From Mugil cephalus (lineage: Eukaryota > Chordata > Actinopteri > Mugiliformes > Mugilidae): a stretch of 64,000 nucleotides of DNA. Every line of letters begins with the position of its first letter. The first letter of the stretch is position 1. Of this stretch, positions 14,325 to 26,347 are shown piece after piece. The DNA is taken from the NCBI RefSeq assembly GCF_022458985.1, contig NC_061771.1, forward strand, positions 24,668,001 to 24,732,000, given 5' to 3'. The translations under genes were made by a program, and so were the position numbers. The notes beneath the pieces are model-generated. The model had not been told where the DNA came from and searched no databases. It worked only from the letters and a program-made list of their open reading frames with translations.

Positions 14325-15110
14325 TTAAAAAGGATCAATAAAGTTGAGTCTAAGTCCTTTAGTTTTGGGGTCAGATTCAGCCCTGTTTGATCCCAGGTGG
14401 GCCAAACCATATTCTCTCCATTCACTTTAGTGCAAAGACAAACAAGTGAACTAGGAGAATGTTTACTTAATAAACCATCCATCCAAAGAAAAACTATTTT
14501 AATGTGGGCACATTGCTGTCTGCTGTTTAGTCTTGGCTCCCAGTGTTGTGTTCAGGCTCTTACTATAACAGTGGACGCATTATTAGGAGCAGCACTTATT
14601 TTCACTGCAAAACTGCAGTCCTCTGAGTAATTTTCACACTTTGCAGATCTATGCTGCAGGCCTGAGTAGACACTCCGGCGAGCAGCTTTTGGCCTGTGGG
14701 CTGTATGTTTGACACCTGTGGTCTAAATGCTGCTGCTGTCACGGAGCAGGCTCACTTTCGGGATTTAACGTCATAATTGTAGTTTCTTCACACTCAACCT
14801 GAAAAAGAATTTGTTTCCATTTGCTCCCAAGTGATAATTTTGTGTCGTTTCTGAGCAAAAAAAATTTATTGCGATGATAACATATTTTGTATTTACTTAT
14901 AAACTTCGCCCTCATTTTGGATAATAACTGTTTAATAATCCGAAAGGCAAATCACAAAAACACTCAAAGGTCAAGATAACTCATTGATTGATGATGCATT
15001 CACCTTAATTACAAAAGAGTATCGATATCTGTATGGGCAATACTGACCCTGTAGTTACTTGGTATCGAGTCGATACCAAACCTAGAGGTATCGAGCTGCT
15101 GTGGTCGCTC
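14148..15110. repeat. Unclassified interspersed repeat with TATCGAT-rich ends
   Basis: Both ends hold clustered TATCGAT/ATCGATA words (14,152-14,222 and 15,018-15,090). The middle is AT-rich and includes (ATT)n at about 14,297-14,325. It looks like a non-autonomous DNA transposon of a kind common in fish, but I could not define clean terminal repeats. Similar words recur near 46,640-46,700, 50,080-50,260 and 62,750-62,800. Confidence 0.4.
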
Positions 15111-15172
15111 CTCCCCGTTCAGTGAGCTCAGTTTTTTTCCACCCAGCGCAGCTTCGTCTTCCCAAGAACATC

Positions 15173-15174
<2 letters not shown>

Positions 15175-15204
<30 letters not shown>
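15175..15204. repeat. (TG)n microsatellite
   Basis: About 15 TG units in tandem. Confidence 0.9.
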
Positions 15205-15208
<4 letters not shown>

Positions 15209-16127
15209 GACTAAGAAATTCCATTTACAAAACATTGCGACATACAATCTCCACAGCTTTTTGGAACACAGGTGCATATAACACAGTAACACAAAATATA
15301 TATACCTACAATATGTATCTATCAGAAAAGGCAGAACTTGACAATCGTATTTAAGTGCAATCTGAAAATACAAAACCACGAAGCAGAAAAGACCGTTTTC
15401 CTCAATGAAATTGAACCGTTTCATCACATGTTCATTCTTCACTATTTGAAGGGCTTTAGTGAAGGAGAGAAACTAATTATGAAATACACAAACCTAGGAC
15501 TAACCTGGAACTGTAGACCTCTGCAGGTACGTATGATGATAATCAGTAAGATCTTAAAAATGAATTCTAAAACACTGTGGTGACTAAAGACTTACTAAAA
15601 CCAGAAGAACATGACCCTGCTTCCTGTTTCTAGTTAAAAGTCTGACAGCTGAGTTTGTACCATTCAAAGTTGTGAGACTGATTAATTATTCAAACAGAAT
15701 AAAGAGGCTATTATAATGCTCCAGACACAACAAATTAAAAGCATATACAATGTTCTCTGTGTATTTAAAAGATACAATAGGGCCAGATGTTGCAAATGCT
15801 TCAGTAAAAACAGGATTGAACTAGTTTAGTAATGTGGGACTCAAACCTTCAATCAGTGTCAGACTAGACACCAATGTTTTTCACAGCAGGACGGATGTTG
15901 TAGCCGAGGGAACCAGCCAAAGGTACAATTTGCCTTGTTGAGAGTGGGCCAATCGCAAGGATTTCAGTTGTTGCTCATCCATTTTCATCATCATGAGGAA
16001 GTTACTTAACTTAGCGGTGATGGGGACAGAAACCAATGATGAAACTGTGCGTCTGAGCATTAACATACACTTAACCTCAGACATCCAAAAAACAAAGCTG
16101 AAACAAAGGCAACAGACCTGTAAAAGA

Positions 16128-16211
16128 AAATTAGAATAGAATAGAGTAGAATAGAATAGAATAGAATAGAATAGAATAGAATAGAATAGAATAGAATAGA
16201 ATAGAATAGAA
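16128..16211. repeat. (GAATA)n pentanucleotide repeat
   Basis: About 16 GAATA units in tandem with one early variant (GAGTA). The Phe-Tyr-Ser-Ile-Leu open frame on the other strand is an artefact of this repeat. Confidence 0.95.
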
Positions 16212-16644
16212 AGTGTACAGGGAGATTGGAGAGCTTCTCCTTTTCAGTGCAAAAAAAACACAAGTATGTACAAAATAGTGCAAAGAAGGTATTTTTACAA
16301 GGAGTTACAGCTAAAGTTAATGTACTAATACAAAAAAATATTGAAAATATGCAAAAATAATGCATATATTGTTTTTTATTGCAGCAGCGGTAAAAGTGTG
16401 AACGTGTAAAAATGTATTGCACAACTTTTCTGAATAGATGGCTAGACATGATAGCAGCATCAAGTCTGTTACGTGTGAGAGTTCGGGGTGGTGATGGCTC
16501 TCGAAAAGACGTAAAGTGTACAAAACTCTGAAGACGGTGCAAGAGCACACGGAGAAAGGCAGGAGATCAAGAAAACACGAAAAATGCAATAGTAATGACC
16601 ATCAAACATAATGATTTGGAAACCTCAGGCTTCGCTGATAATGA

Positions 16645-17440
16645 TTAGTAAGTGTAACGGCTACAGCAGCAGATTCCTGCAGAAATGTGATCATGAGTGT
16701 CTGTGCGTCGGCTTGGGGATAGAAACCGTTGCTTGAACTGGCTGTGAGGGCCTGAAGTGTTTGATACCTTTTCCCAGGCGGCAGGAATCCCGAAGAACCA
16801 GAAAGCTGTGTAACGGGCAGCAGGAGGCAAAGTCTCCTGAGCCGTGACCAGCGATCTTGCTGATCAATGAATGCAGCACGTCCTGTTCATTTATCACAGA
16901 TCTGTGCCGCCGCAGTGGCTTTTCACTAAGCTGCCGTACATGCGGCTCAGGTCACGGCTACACACTGCTGCTGATTGTTCTGTAGGATAAAACAGGACGC
17001 TGCACATGTGTCAGCATTTGAACAGAGGCCAGAGCACAGAATGAGGCTGATTGAAATCACGAATACTTATTGTTTGAAGAAAAAGGACGCACCGTACCCA
17101 GAAGATTGGCAATCAAAAGCATGTTTACATGAACAAAAGAGAAAAAAATGCTGTAAAGGCTGCTTACTCATTTAGTAAAAGTGAAATGCGTCGGTGCCTT
17201 TGCTCTATATGTCTGCAATTCCAGCTATGCTGCAAGGCAGGAGTGTGAGCTAACCTCCCAGCACTACTTACAGCGGGATCAGGGCTAATAATAAGACGGC
17301 GTAACTGTGTAAACACCTCACTGTTGGACAGGAGAGAGTGGTGTGTCTTTACCGTACCCTTGTAAACGGAGACGCTGGAAGTTACTTTTGGACACAAGTA
17401 ATCAATGCTGGTGCTGGAATCTAGTTGCTGTATCGCTGAC
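16645..17440. repeat. Copy B of the diverged segmental duplication, upstream of the SEC14L1-type promoter
   Basis: Collinear with 12,185-13,520: a first block at about 16,780-16,930, a second at 17,018-17,300 and a third near 17,410. It is shorter than copy A and clearly diverged, so the event is old. It lies about 2.6-3.4 kb upstream of the CpG-rich first exon. Confidence 0.8.
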
Positions 17441-17847
17441 ATGTGACACATGAGCTTCGCCAACTAGTACCTTAAGTTCTGTTACAAGCTAATTTAGAGA
17501 CCTGAAATTCATGCCGTAAATATTTGAAAAGGGTTCATGTGCACGTGAAATGAGCAGCTATGTGTAAACTACTAGTATCTCTCTTTCCTCCAGATGATGC
17601 ATTTTTGACCTAATCAAAAAGTATTTACAGAGGAGATGGTTTTTGAACAGTTTACATGTTCGGGGTGTATTTTTGTTGCCTTATAGAAGTAAGTTTCAGC
17701 TTCAAGGCTCACTACTGCCACCTGTTGACCAGTGGAATAGTTGTAACTACCGACTGCTAGTCAGTATAAAAAGTCTGAGCATTTGTTGATTCTGCAGATA
17801 TACCTCTGGTGTTTTACCACAATAATAATTTTACAATAACAATGAGT

Positions 17848-18045
17848 CTTAATGATTAGCACTGTTACCTCACAGAATGAAGGTTCTCTTGTAAACCTGA
17901 CAGCCTTTCTGTGTTGAGTTTAGGCCAGTGTGTGTGAAGTTAATTGGTTATTCCAGTGTAGATTCCACATGACAGTCGTGCGTGCGAATAACTGGTGTCG
18001 TGTCCAGAGTTTAAGCCACTTCCCTAGACTTCCATTACCTACAGC
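17848..18045 (+). repeat. tRNA-derived SINE (V-SINE-like), degenerate
   Basis: The head reads TTAGCACTGTTACCTCACAG (a tRNA-like A-box region), followed by GCCTTTCTGTGTTGAGTTT and a piece matching the common fish SINE body (GTTAATTGGT). The B box is eroded. The same family occurs on the minus strand at 57,905-58,338. Confidence 0.55.
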
Positions 18046-21000
18046 AGGGGTGGGGCAAATGGGTATTTAAAAAAAAATTGGTTCGGTGTGTGCATAGACT
18101 GTATAAAGATAGAGGGTGGATCCTCGAAAGTGAAGCCAAAGTCAGCAGGGTTGCAAACTGCAACAAATACAGCTGAAAATTCATGTTTTTAGGTATTTCA
18201 GCTTCTCAATATGATGCTAATACATGAAGTGTCAATTTTTAAATTGAGTTATAGTTAGTTATTCAACACTATAGAGACGTGGAGACGTATTGTCCATACT
18301 ATGTCTATGATGTATATGTATATTTCAACTAAAAATTAAGTCTAAAAAATCAAGAGGACAAACACTGGACTTTAGACAGTGGTGTAAACATGATTTTTTT
18401 TGTTCGTAAACAATACAAATAATTTATTATGCAAGTCACGAGTTAGCATTAACATTGTATGTGAAACCCTGTTTAGTCCTCATTGGTGAAGAAAGAGATA
18501 GAGATAGAGAGAGAAACAGATGTTCTTTTAATAGTATTGTTATAGAGCTTCTTTTAGATTTCGCAACTAAACTGGTACTGCAGCTTATGAGCTTCAGACC
18601 TACTTATCAGATTGTTTCACTGTTTTTTTAATCACTGAATTTTTAAGGTAATACATTTGCACAAAAATTCCACTCAAAATGAAACACCTGAGTAGATGCA
18701 ATAATTGAACATAGTATATAATAATAATATAGAACAGAGTAAAGAGTAGAAGAAAAAAAGGGGAAAGAAAAATATGCATAAGGAACATGGCTTGTGGGAC
18801 AATACATTAATACAGGAAGACATTTCTTCTCTTTCCAGTAGTTGTTATCCACATAATGGTGCTTAGAGGAAACACGTCAAAATCAATAGTTAACAAGCAG
18901 GTGTAGCCCATGAGTCATTTTTTCCGTTGCCCAAATTACCGTTGTTGATGTTCAGCCACTGGTTCTGAGTAGGAGACTGAAGTGTGTGCCAGTTTCTTGT
19001 GATGGCTTTCCATCAGTATCTTAGCCAAGTAGCGATCCTCCACCTGCACCACTGGCAATATCACCAAGTACAACTTAACACATGTGACTGGGACCTTATA
19101 TCCAAGCTCCTCAGTCAGAATTGAGTGTACAGCCACCCAGGAGGCATGGCTTGCTGTTAAAAATGAACCTAAAGTGTGAACGTTTGTGGAAGCTGGAGCT
19201 TTCCATTAGAAGAAAGTATTATCTGGACCACCATATCAAGCACCACCAACAGAGCATGATATGTCAAATGAATCCTTTCTCCTGTCACATAAGCTCAGAT
19301 AAGGTTGTATGGCCCAAGGAGTTTAGAATTAGCCAACACTTCATCTTCTGTGTTTCCCTGCAGGATACTCTGTCATGACTGCCTCTGAACTACCATTAGT
19401 GTGGAACATGAAACAGTAATTTGAGGGTTGAAGTGACTCTGTTGGCTAGCTGTTGAGCTTGGCTCAGCTTCTGAGCTCTGACTATTTCTTCAAGTTCAAA
19501 GTAAGTACTTTCCCGCGTTCAGCGCTTACACTGATGTAAAATTCTTTCTTTCCCAGTGGAAAAGAAGCATTTTTCATGTTTGTGCTTTCAAGGCAGATCA
19601 AAGACACAACTACCGCTCTCATTGGATAATTGAAGATGAGTTAGAAATCCTATCCCAGGTCATCGAGAAGCATTTCACACGGCAGATGAACACATAGCAT
19701 CAGCCTGAAAGCGTAGATGTTTCCCTGCTTCGTCGGCTTGTCATGACACCAGTTGGTAGACCCAATTTACAATTTATTATTCACTTTCTGCAGGAATTGT
19801 GCAAACATATCTTGACTTTCTCCCATCATGCTAAACCTAATTGTTTTTTAATTCATTTAATTCAGATATCTAGATCAGAAAAGACAGGTTTTTAACCAGT
19901 TCCTTCACATTTTGACAGTCTATGGCCTGTCTGTGTTTCTGTATTTAAGGCGGATTTGAGTGAAATCCAGTTTCATCATCACGTCTTCGTAGAATCTCAA
20001 ATTTATTTCATAGGTTAGGTGGGCAGACCAGGTCCAGCAGAGTATCTACATGTTCACGCCATCAGTGATTATTCATACATCGTCCACATTGGCAGGAAGT
20101 AGAAACAAAAATTAAACAATGTTTGGGTGGTGTTTTTACAGAGCAAGGAAGGCTGACAAGCACACAAGTATATATAATATATATATGTCTGTAGGTTACA
20201 ACCTCCTGAGACTCGTCCTCATATCGGGACATTAAGTTTTAGGTTTTATTGCAGCTTATTCTGCTTCATTTAAAGCTGTTGTGCTCGTTAGTGGACACTT
20301 TAGTCTGCCATCTAGTGGTAGCAAAGGGTCAATACACTAGTCAGTAAAGACATGATAGTGGACATTTCATCATATTCATTCAGACGAGGAACAAAACCCC
20401 AACAAATTCTACGGTTAAAACGTATTTATGTGTGCTTATTAATGTTTCCAATTTGATATGACTCATGAATTTAACAAATTTTATCAATAGCAACAGGCTA
20501 CAACCTCGATAATTAGCCAGCACTCGGTTGAGGACGTTGGGACTTCATTATTTGCAATTCTGTTTTTTCTCAGCCATGCACAGGTAGTAAAATATACAGT
20601 TTTATATGTTGTCACACACTGGTGACTTTATGTGTGTCCACATATGAGGAATAAGTTGTTGTTGTTTTTTAAAAAACTGCTACTTTCTGTTGAAAGATGT
20701 TGTTTAGTTTTTGTACTTCCTACGTCCTACTGACCGCGAATGCCTTGGAGAAATTAAAAATGCATACCAAACAAAAGCTCGGGTCTCAGGAGGTTAAGAG
20801 TAGTGTATAGTACAGGGAATAAAGCATGTGCATTACTTACATTCTGAATAGATTACATACAGAATAAATATGTGGAATTGACAATTATATTAAGTAAACA
20901 GATATAGGTTATATTTAATAAACAGAATAGAAGATAGAACAGTGCAAACATTATATATGTGATAGCTGTGTCAGTTAGTGATGTGATATGTACCCGTAAC

Positions 21001-21515
21001 CTGTAACCATATATAGCAGGAGCAGTACATAGTCAGATGAGGGGATGTTCCTCCAAGACCAAGATATGGGATTAAGTTTACACAAGTATACAAAACAAGG
21101 GCGTGAGCATAGTGCTGGTGCAGGCTGTGAAGACAAACAGTCCCAACAGTGAGAGACGGTGCAAGGACAAACAATACAGTACAGACAGTGCAGAACACTT
21201 AATGCACTCGTGAAAAGACACAACAACAGAGGGCGGCACTGACTAATAAGCACACTAACATATGTGCGACGTGCAGTTTCTACCACTAATGTAGGTTAAC
21301 TGGTCAACACAGACATGCCGCTCAGAGGGCATTCGAGGGAGTCGAGTACAGTGCTATATTTAAAAAAGGGCAACAGGTAAAGCAGCAGCCTCTATTTACA
21401 AGCAGAAATTAGGTCACTCTCAATAATCTCATGTTAACACTGGCAGGCCTTTAAAAGAACAGAAAGGTGAGTATAAAACAAAATGAAATACTTTTAAAGC
21501 TGTGCTATCAAGACA

Positions 21516-21550
<35 letters not shown>

Positions 21551-22299
21551 TCATTCAACACCATAATCAGAGGGGAAATACAGCCACTAGAGGGTGAACA
21601 AGACAAAGTAACTTCCAGTGGTTTCATCTAATATTTTAAAAAGGGGAACATATTTCTGAATGTTACCGTGTAGTTAGTGTACGTAATGTATTGAACAAGC
21701 ATCACTCTGAAGCAACCTAAACCAGACGAAGCCCTGGCACAACTTTAAATGATGTAGTTTATGGCCATTGTATCGCAATATGCAGAATTTCCAGTGTAAT
21801 ATAAATAGTGCTGTCACTGTTCACTTATGTGTTGACTTGGCAACAAGTGACATTAGCAAAGAGAGATCTCAGAAATATCCTGCAGGTGTGTAACGAGCAG
21901 ACAGCAGCATGAGAGCAGGAAGTGGTTTTGTAGAGTCTGACAAACTGATCTGAGCAGGAAGTGCAGGCTTGCTGTGACAGGAAACTGATCTCAACAGTCA
22001 ACACTTCATACGCCCACAGGTGGATTCACATCTCTTCTAATGAATATGTCGCTATTGATTAAGGTCTGGGGACAAGAGTTGCATTTAGCAACTTATCAAT
22101 TATGAGATCAATTCATTGATCAAGTGTCTTGGTAAATTTTTCATTAAAGTTGGATGAGAAGAGCTCATCCATTAAAGTCCGTCCTTCCATTCAACTTGCC
22201 ACAAACCATATTGTGTCACGCTCATAACGTGAATGACGGAATGACTCATATCTTCTGTTGAAGTGGAGCAGTTGACTACCTGCAGCAGGCCCCTTAGAT

Positions 22300-22576
22300 A
22301 TTTTCCCATCTTATGTATGTATAAGTTGTATAAGTCAGTATTTAGTAGATGTGCCTTTAGCTGCAATCACAGCACTGAGTTTGTGTGGATGAAAAAAAAA
22401 TTATGCAAATTTTCTTTTGCAAAGCTGCTCAAGCTCTGTTGGGCTGCACAGTGATCAAGCGTGAACCCAATGTTTATTTCCATCCACAAATACTACTAAA
22501 TCCAATGGCCTCCAGAATATTCACCTTGATGACTTCAAACCATGTCTATGTATGTGTATGTATATATATATATATC

Positions 22577-22630
<54 letters not shown>

Positions 22631-22695
22631 AGACAATCGTTAAAAGGGGATAAGGTCAAATGGGGTGAATACGTTTTTAGATATTGTGAACATGC
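22300..22695 (-). mobile_element. Internally deleted Tc1-like DNA transposon
   Basis: The plus strand reads as the reverse complement of a familiar fish Tc1: AGTAGATGTGCCTTTAGCTG at the left, pieces of transposase-coding DNA near CAAAGCTGCTCAAGCTCTG, then a right end like GGGGTGAATACGTTTTTAG. Most of the transposase region is missing and a (TA)n tract (22,559-22,625) sits inside. Boundaries are approximate. Confidence 0.6.
22559..22627. repeat. (TA)n microsatellite
   Basis: A nearly pure TA array with a few C interruptions. Confidence 0.95.
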
Positions 22696-22839
22696 GTTTT
22701 CTGTGAAGTGAGTTCATTTGAAGAGAAAAAAAAACATTAGAAGCAGAACAGGAAGAGACAACAATGGGAAGTATTAAGGGAAAACAAAGACAGAAATAAT
22801 GAAATTTCAGTAAATAGGTGAACTTCTCTGTGACATTTT

Positions 22840-23107
22840 ATGAGGAAGTAAACAGCATGTGAAAGAGAGGAGTTTAAGCGCCGCAGCAAAACAACCACAG
22901 GCAGAGCAGCTAGTGGTAAGTTGTTGCCGGATAACGTTTTTGCAAGACAGGAAACGAGAGAGGCACAGAGAGTAAGCCAGAGAAGACTCGGCCTACTTCC
23001 TTAGTACCTTCGACAATCTCCAGGTTAGCAGTAAATCTGAATGCTGAATGCAAGGGTCTGAATGCAACCCTGAACAACGAGAGCTTCAATCCGCCTAAAA
23101 ACCTGAA
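22840..23107 (+). promoter_or_regulatory. rasal3: Candidate rasal3 promoter and 5' leader
   Basis: Just upstream of the rasal3 ATG there is a PU.1/ETS-type GAGGAAGT at about 22,842-22,849 and a RUNX-type AACCACA at about 22,893-22,899, with no TATA box. Mammalian RASAL3 is expressed mainly in blood cells, where PU.1 and RUNX factors act, so the pairing fits. The transcription start is not determined and the sites are short enough to occur by chance. Confidence 0.35.
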
Positions 23108-26100
23108 ATGGGCACTGAAGAGAGAGATCCCGAGGTCGTGGTCGAGCCACTGGTGAAGGAGCAGGAGGCACCAGAGAAAGAGAAGGAGTCCCCCGTGGAG
23201 CCTCCTCAAGGACAAACCTCTGACACCACCGACCCCCTCAACACGTACAAGTGGCACACCGGCTCCAAGGGAACGCTCAATGAGCCGAAAGAAGCAGAAG
23301 GCGGTGCGGCTTCTTCCACATCTACAATCGACAGGATTCAAAAGGCCTCCAGCACCAAGTGGAGCAAGATGCAAAACTGGCGCAAGGCCATGAGTGAGGA
23401 CCCCGGAGAAAAGAATCAACCGAGCGGTAAAGGAGGTGAGGGAGCCAAGCCTGAGAAAGGTGCCGGAGGAAGAAAGAACCCCTTCAGGAGAGCCCTGTCC
23501 GAGCCTCCCGGGTCACTGTTTGCAGCCTTGTCCTCGTCCTCCAGCGCCGGCACCTCAGCTAATGCAGCTTCATCCTCAGCTACTGCTGCTGGTGCAGAGG
23601 CCTCAGGAGGTTCCCCCACTGACCCTTCCCAAAAGGGAGGCGGAGGGGCGCTTTTAAAGAAATATGCCAGGATTGTGTCCCAGAAGCTCAAGAGGCCCAG
23701 GTTGCAGAGTCGGAGCAGCACGCCATCGTTACTGCCAGGTAGGACCACATCTGAAAACATGATAATCATTCACACACATGCAATTATTTTACTAAAAATA
23801 ACAATAAAAAAGTAGATTTCAATTTGGTGCATAAGTAATAATGTGGTGTTCTTTGTAAAGTACAGCTCTGGGTCCACAGTTGTTCTAAAAATGATCTGGC
23901 TCACACATTCTTTGTCAGCACATGCAGACTCTCACGTGTGCAAATATCACAAAACAACACCTGCACTCAGCCACAAACACCCACACGTACCGACAAACCA
24001 ACTTCCATGCTACTGAGAAGAAATTCAAATAGTAAGTAGTAGAGGCCATTTAGATGATTTAGATGGCTGAAAAATGCATTTGGCATTATGGCACTGTAGA
24101 GTATGTCTCAGTGGTAGCTTCAGCCAAGTCTTTCAGGAGGGTCGAAACAATGGCTGATGTAATGATCCATTCACTGGGTAAATAAATGAACTGCAGGATA
24201 ATAAACCATTTTTGCACTGAACAATTGATTCATAATGTTAAACTTGGGGAGCAATACCATCAGTAACCCCAGTAGATGGCTGAGGATGGGATTCATTAGG
24301 TGCCATCTTGCAAGTGTGGAGTCATGTAATCGATGATCCATCAATACTTCCACAGGATTCACTCTAGTTTGCATTTAATTACAAAAATTACAATTATACA
24401 CTGCTGCTAAAATCCACTATGGATTCAAACTGGTGTTTTGAGATTTTAAATAAATTAATGTATTTAACTAGCTACTAACTAGCTAGTTAAATACATTAAT
24501 TTATTTAAAATCTCACAAAACTAAACTTTAACTTTAAAGGTATTTTTTAAACGGACAAATGGTTTTTTATTCATTCCTATGGCACCACTACATGGGGTCG
24601 TTGTAAATGGCGACATCAGCATGATGTCACATCCTGTTTTTTATTATTATTATTAGAAATTATTCACTTAACGTAATGTAGCAGAAAACGGAAACTTGAG
24701 CATATGTCAGCAAAATATTAAGTACGTAAAAGATGGAAACTTTTTAAGTAATTCGATTATTTGACATGTATTTTAGTGTTTTAGTTCCCATGTCCCATCC
24801 ACTAACATGGAGGGGGTGGAGCTTATGATCTACAGAGGGTATGCATTGATGTCACTGCCGCCCTAGGCCATAAAATGCTAAATGGGCACGGTTAGCATCT
24901 ACTGGCACTCTCTACTAACCAGAATAACATGACTGTAATATAAGCAGGCTTCCCAATAGTTTCCTTGTGTTTTCAGACCTCAGATTTCACTCAGTTTAAA
25001 ATTTTAGTTGATATTCATCTGTCTTTTTAAACACCCTGTGTCACATACAGGCCTTGATATAGATAACAGGTGATACTGAAATTAGATATAGAGACCAAAA
25101 CAGTTACAGAACAGCTTTAAACAACTAATTAAACCAAGCTCAAGTTCATCACACTACCCATTAGTTCTCAGGCCCAGACAAGAGGGAACATTTTATTTAA
25201 TTGTTAAAATTCATAACCAACAGGAAAAAGCACTGCTTTTGCCTTTTTTAACTGATGTTTTTCACTTGTGAAATATTTTATTATCTACTCCACATTCATC
25301 CTGTCGTGGCACACATGAAAAAAAAAACTGCAGGAAAAGAATGCAAATACAAGATGGAGGACGTGTACAAAAGGTGAAAAATGAAGAGCAACCACAGGAT
25401 GTGCGCAGTTCAATCTGCGTGTCATGAAAAGAGGCAGATAGTATCGGAAATGCCGCCAACACCACACATGGGAGTGGCATAAGGCTGTGAGAGATAAGTG
25501 CCACCATCCTGTAATTACTACTCATGACAAACAAACTAGGGCCAGCGTGTGCCTGCAATTATGCTGCTGTGGGCTTGTGCGCAGAGGAGCAACTTTGGGA
25601 CCGTCACTGATTCAATACCCAATATGTTCATACATGATACACACACACACACACACAATACCCACAACTGCAGATGTGCTCTCATGGATGGGTAAAATGA
25701 AGGGAACAGACTCCTTATATGTGGTCACATCCATTTATGCCAAATAAAGCTTTATTTTGCTTTAAGTATTTAGAGTAAGCTAAGAACACCGGTTGCCATA
25801 TTTGTCCCTCCGCAGATGTGGGTGAGGCCGAGCCGACACCAGCCGCACACAATGAACTCCCTAGACTGCAATGGGTCCCACCTCAGGAGGTCCCCTTGTG
25901 GGACATCAACTGCTGTGTCCTTGAAGATGGACAAATTATTATTTCCCCAGAGGAGGAGGTACGCACCATTCAAAGTGAAGATGTCTTATTACTGGAGCAT
26001 TACCTAATGTGTGGGTGTGTGTTCCTTCTCAGCCGACCATGTGGACACGAAACCGCGTGAGCAGCTGTCTGTCCAACCTCAGCATGCAGAACCTCGTAGA

Positions 26101-26292
26101 CATCGACACAGGTCAATACTCACACACACATTTCAATGTATATTTAAACGCAGCAGAAAGTCAGAGAGGAAATAGCTGAATGTTTATTTGTGAGAACGAC
26201 TGTCAAATTGCTTCCTCTATGCTTTCTGGGGGAGATAGCATCAGTGTGTTATGATAGCGCAATGAAATCCCACAGGCGGGGGGAGAGAGAGA

Positions 26293-26347
<55 letters not shown>

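Larger units (their letters stand above)
14111..22800. other. Intergenic region; no gene recognised
   Basis: The stretch between the SEC14L1-type promoter and rasal3 holds the listed repeats, a 28-base T-run at about 21,517-21,544, and AT-rich unique sequence. A short minus-strand open frame at 18,936-19,136 (66 residues) is not recognised. Three CTCF-like motifs lie at about 17,716, 20,305 and 21,584. Confidence 0.6.

Noticed and set aside
18936-19136. 66-codon minus-strand frame (ELGYKVPVTCVKLYL...)
   Set aside because: Reads like protein but has no recognisable family, splice context or extension; left unassigned.
22385-22711. 108-codon frame with Tyr-Ile repeats
   Set aside because: It runs through a (TA)n tract and Tc1 debris.
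23394-23657. Pro-rich 87-codon frame inside rasal3 exon 1
   Set aside because: Out-of-frame shadow of the rasal3 coding sequence.
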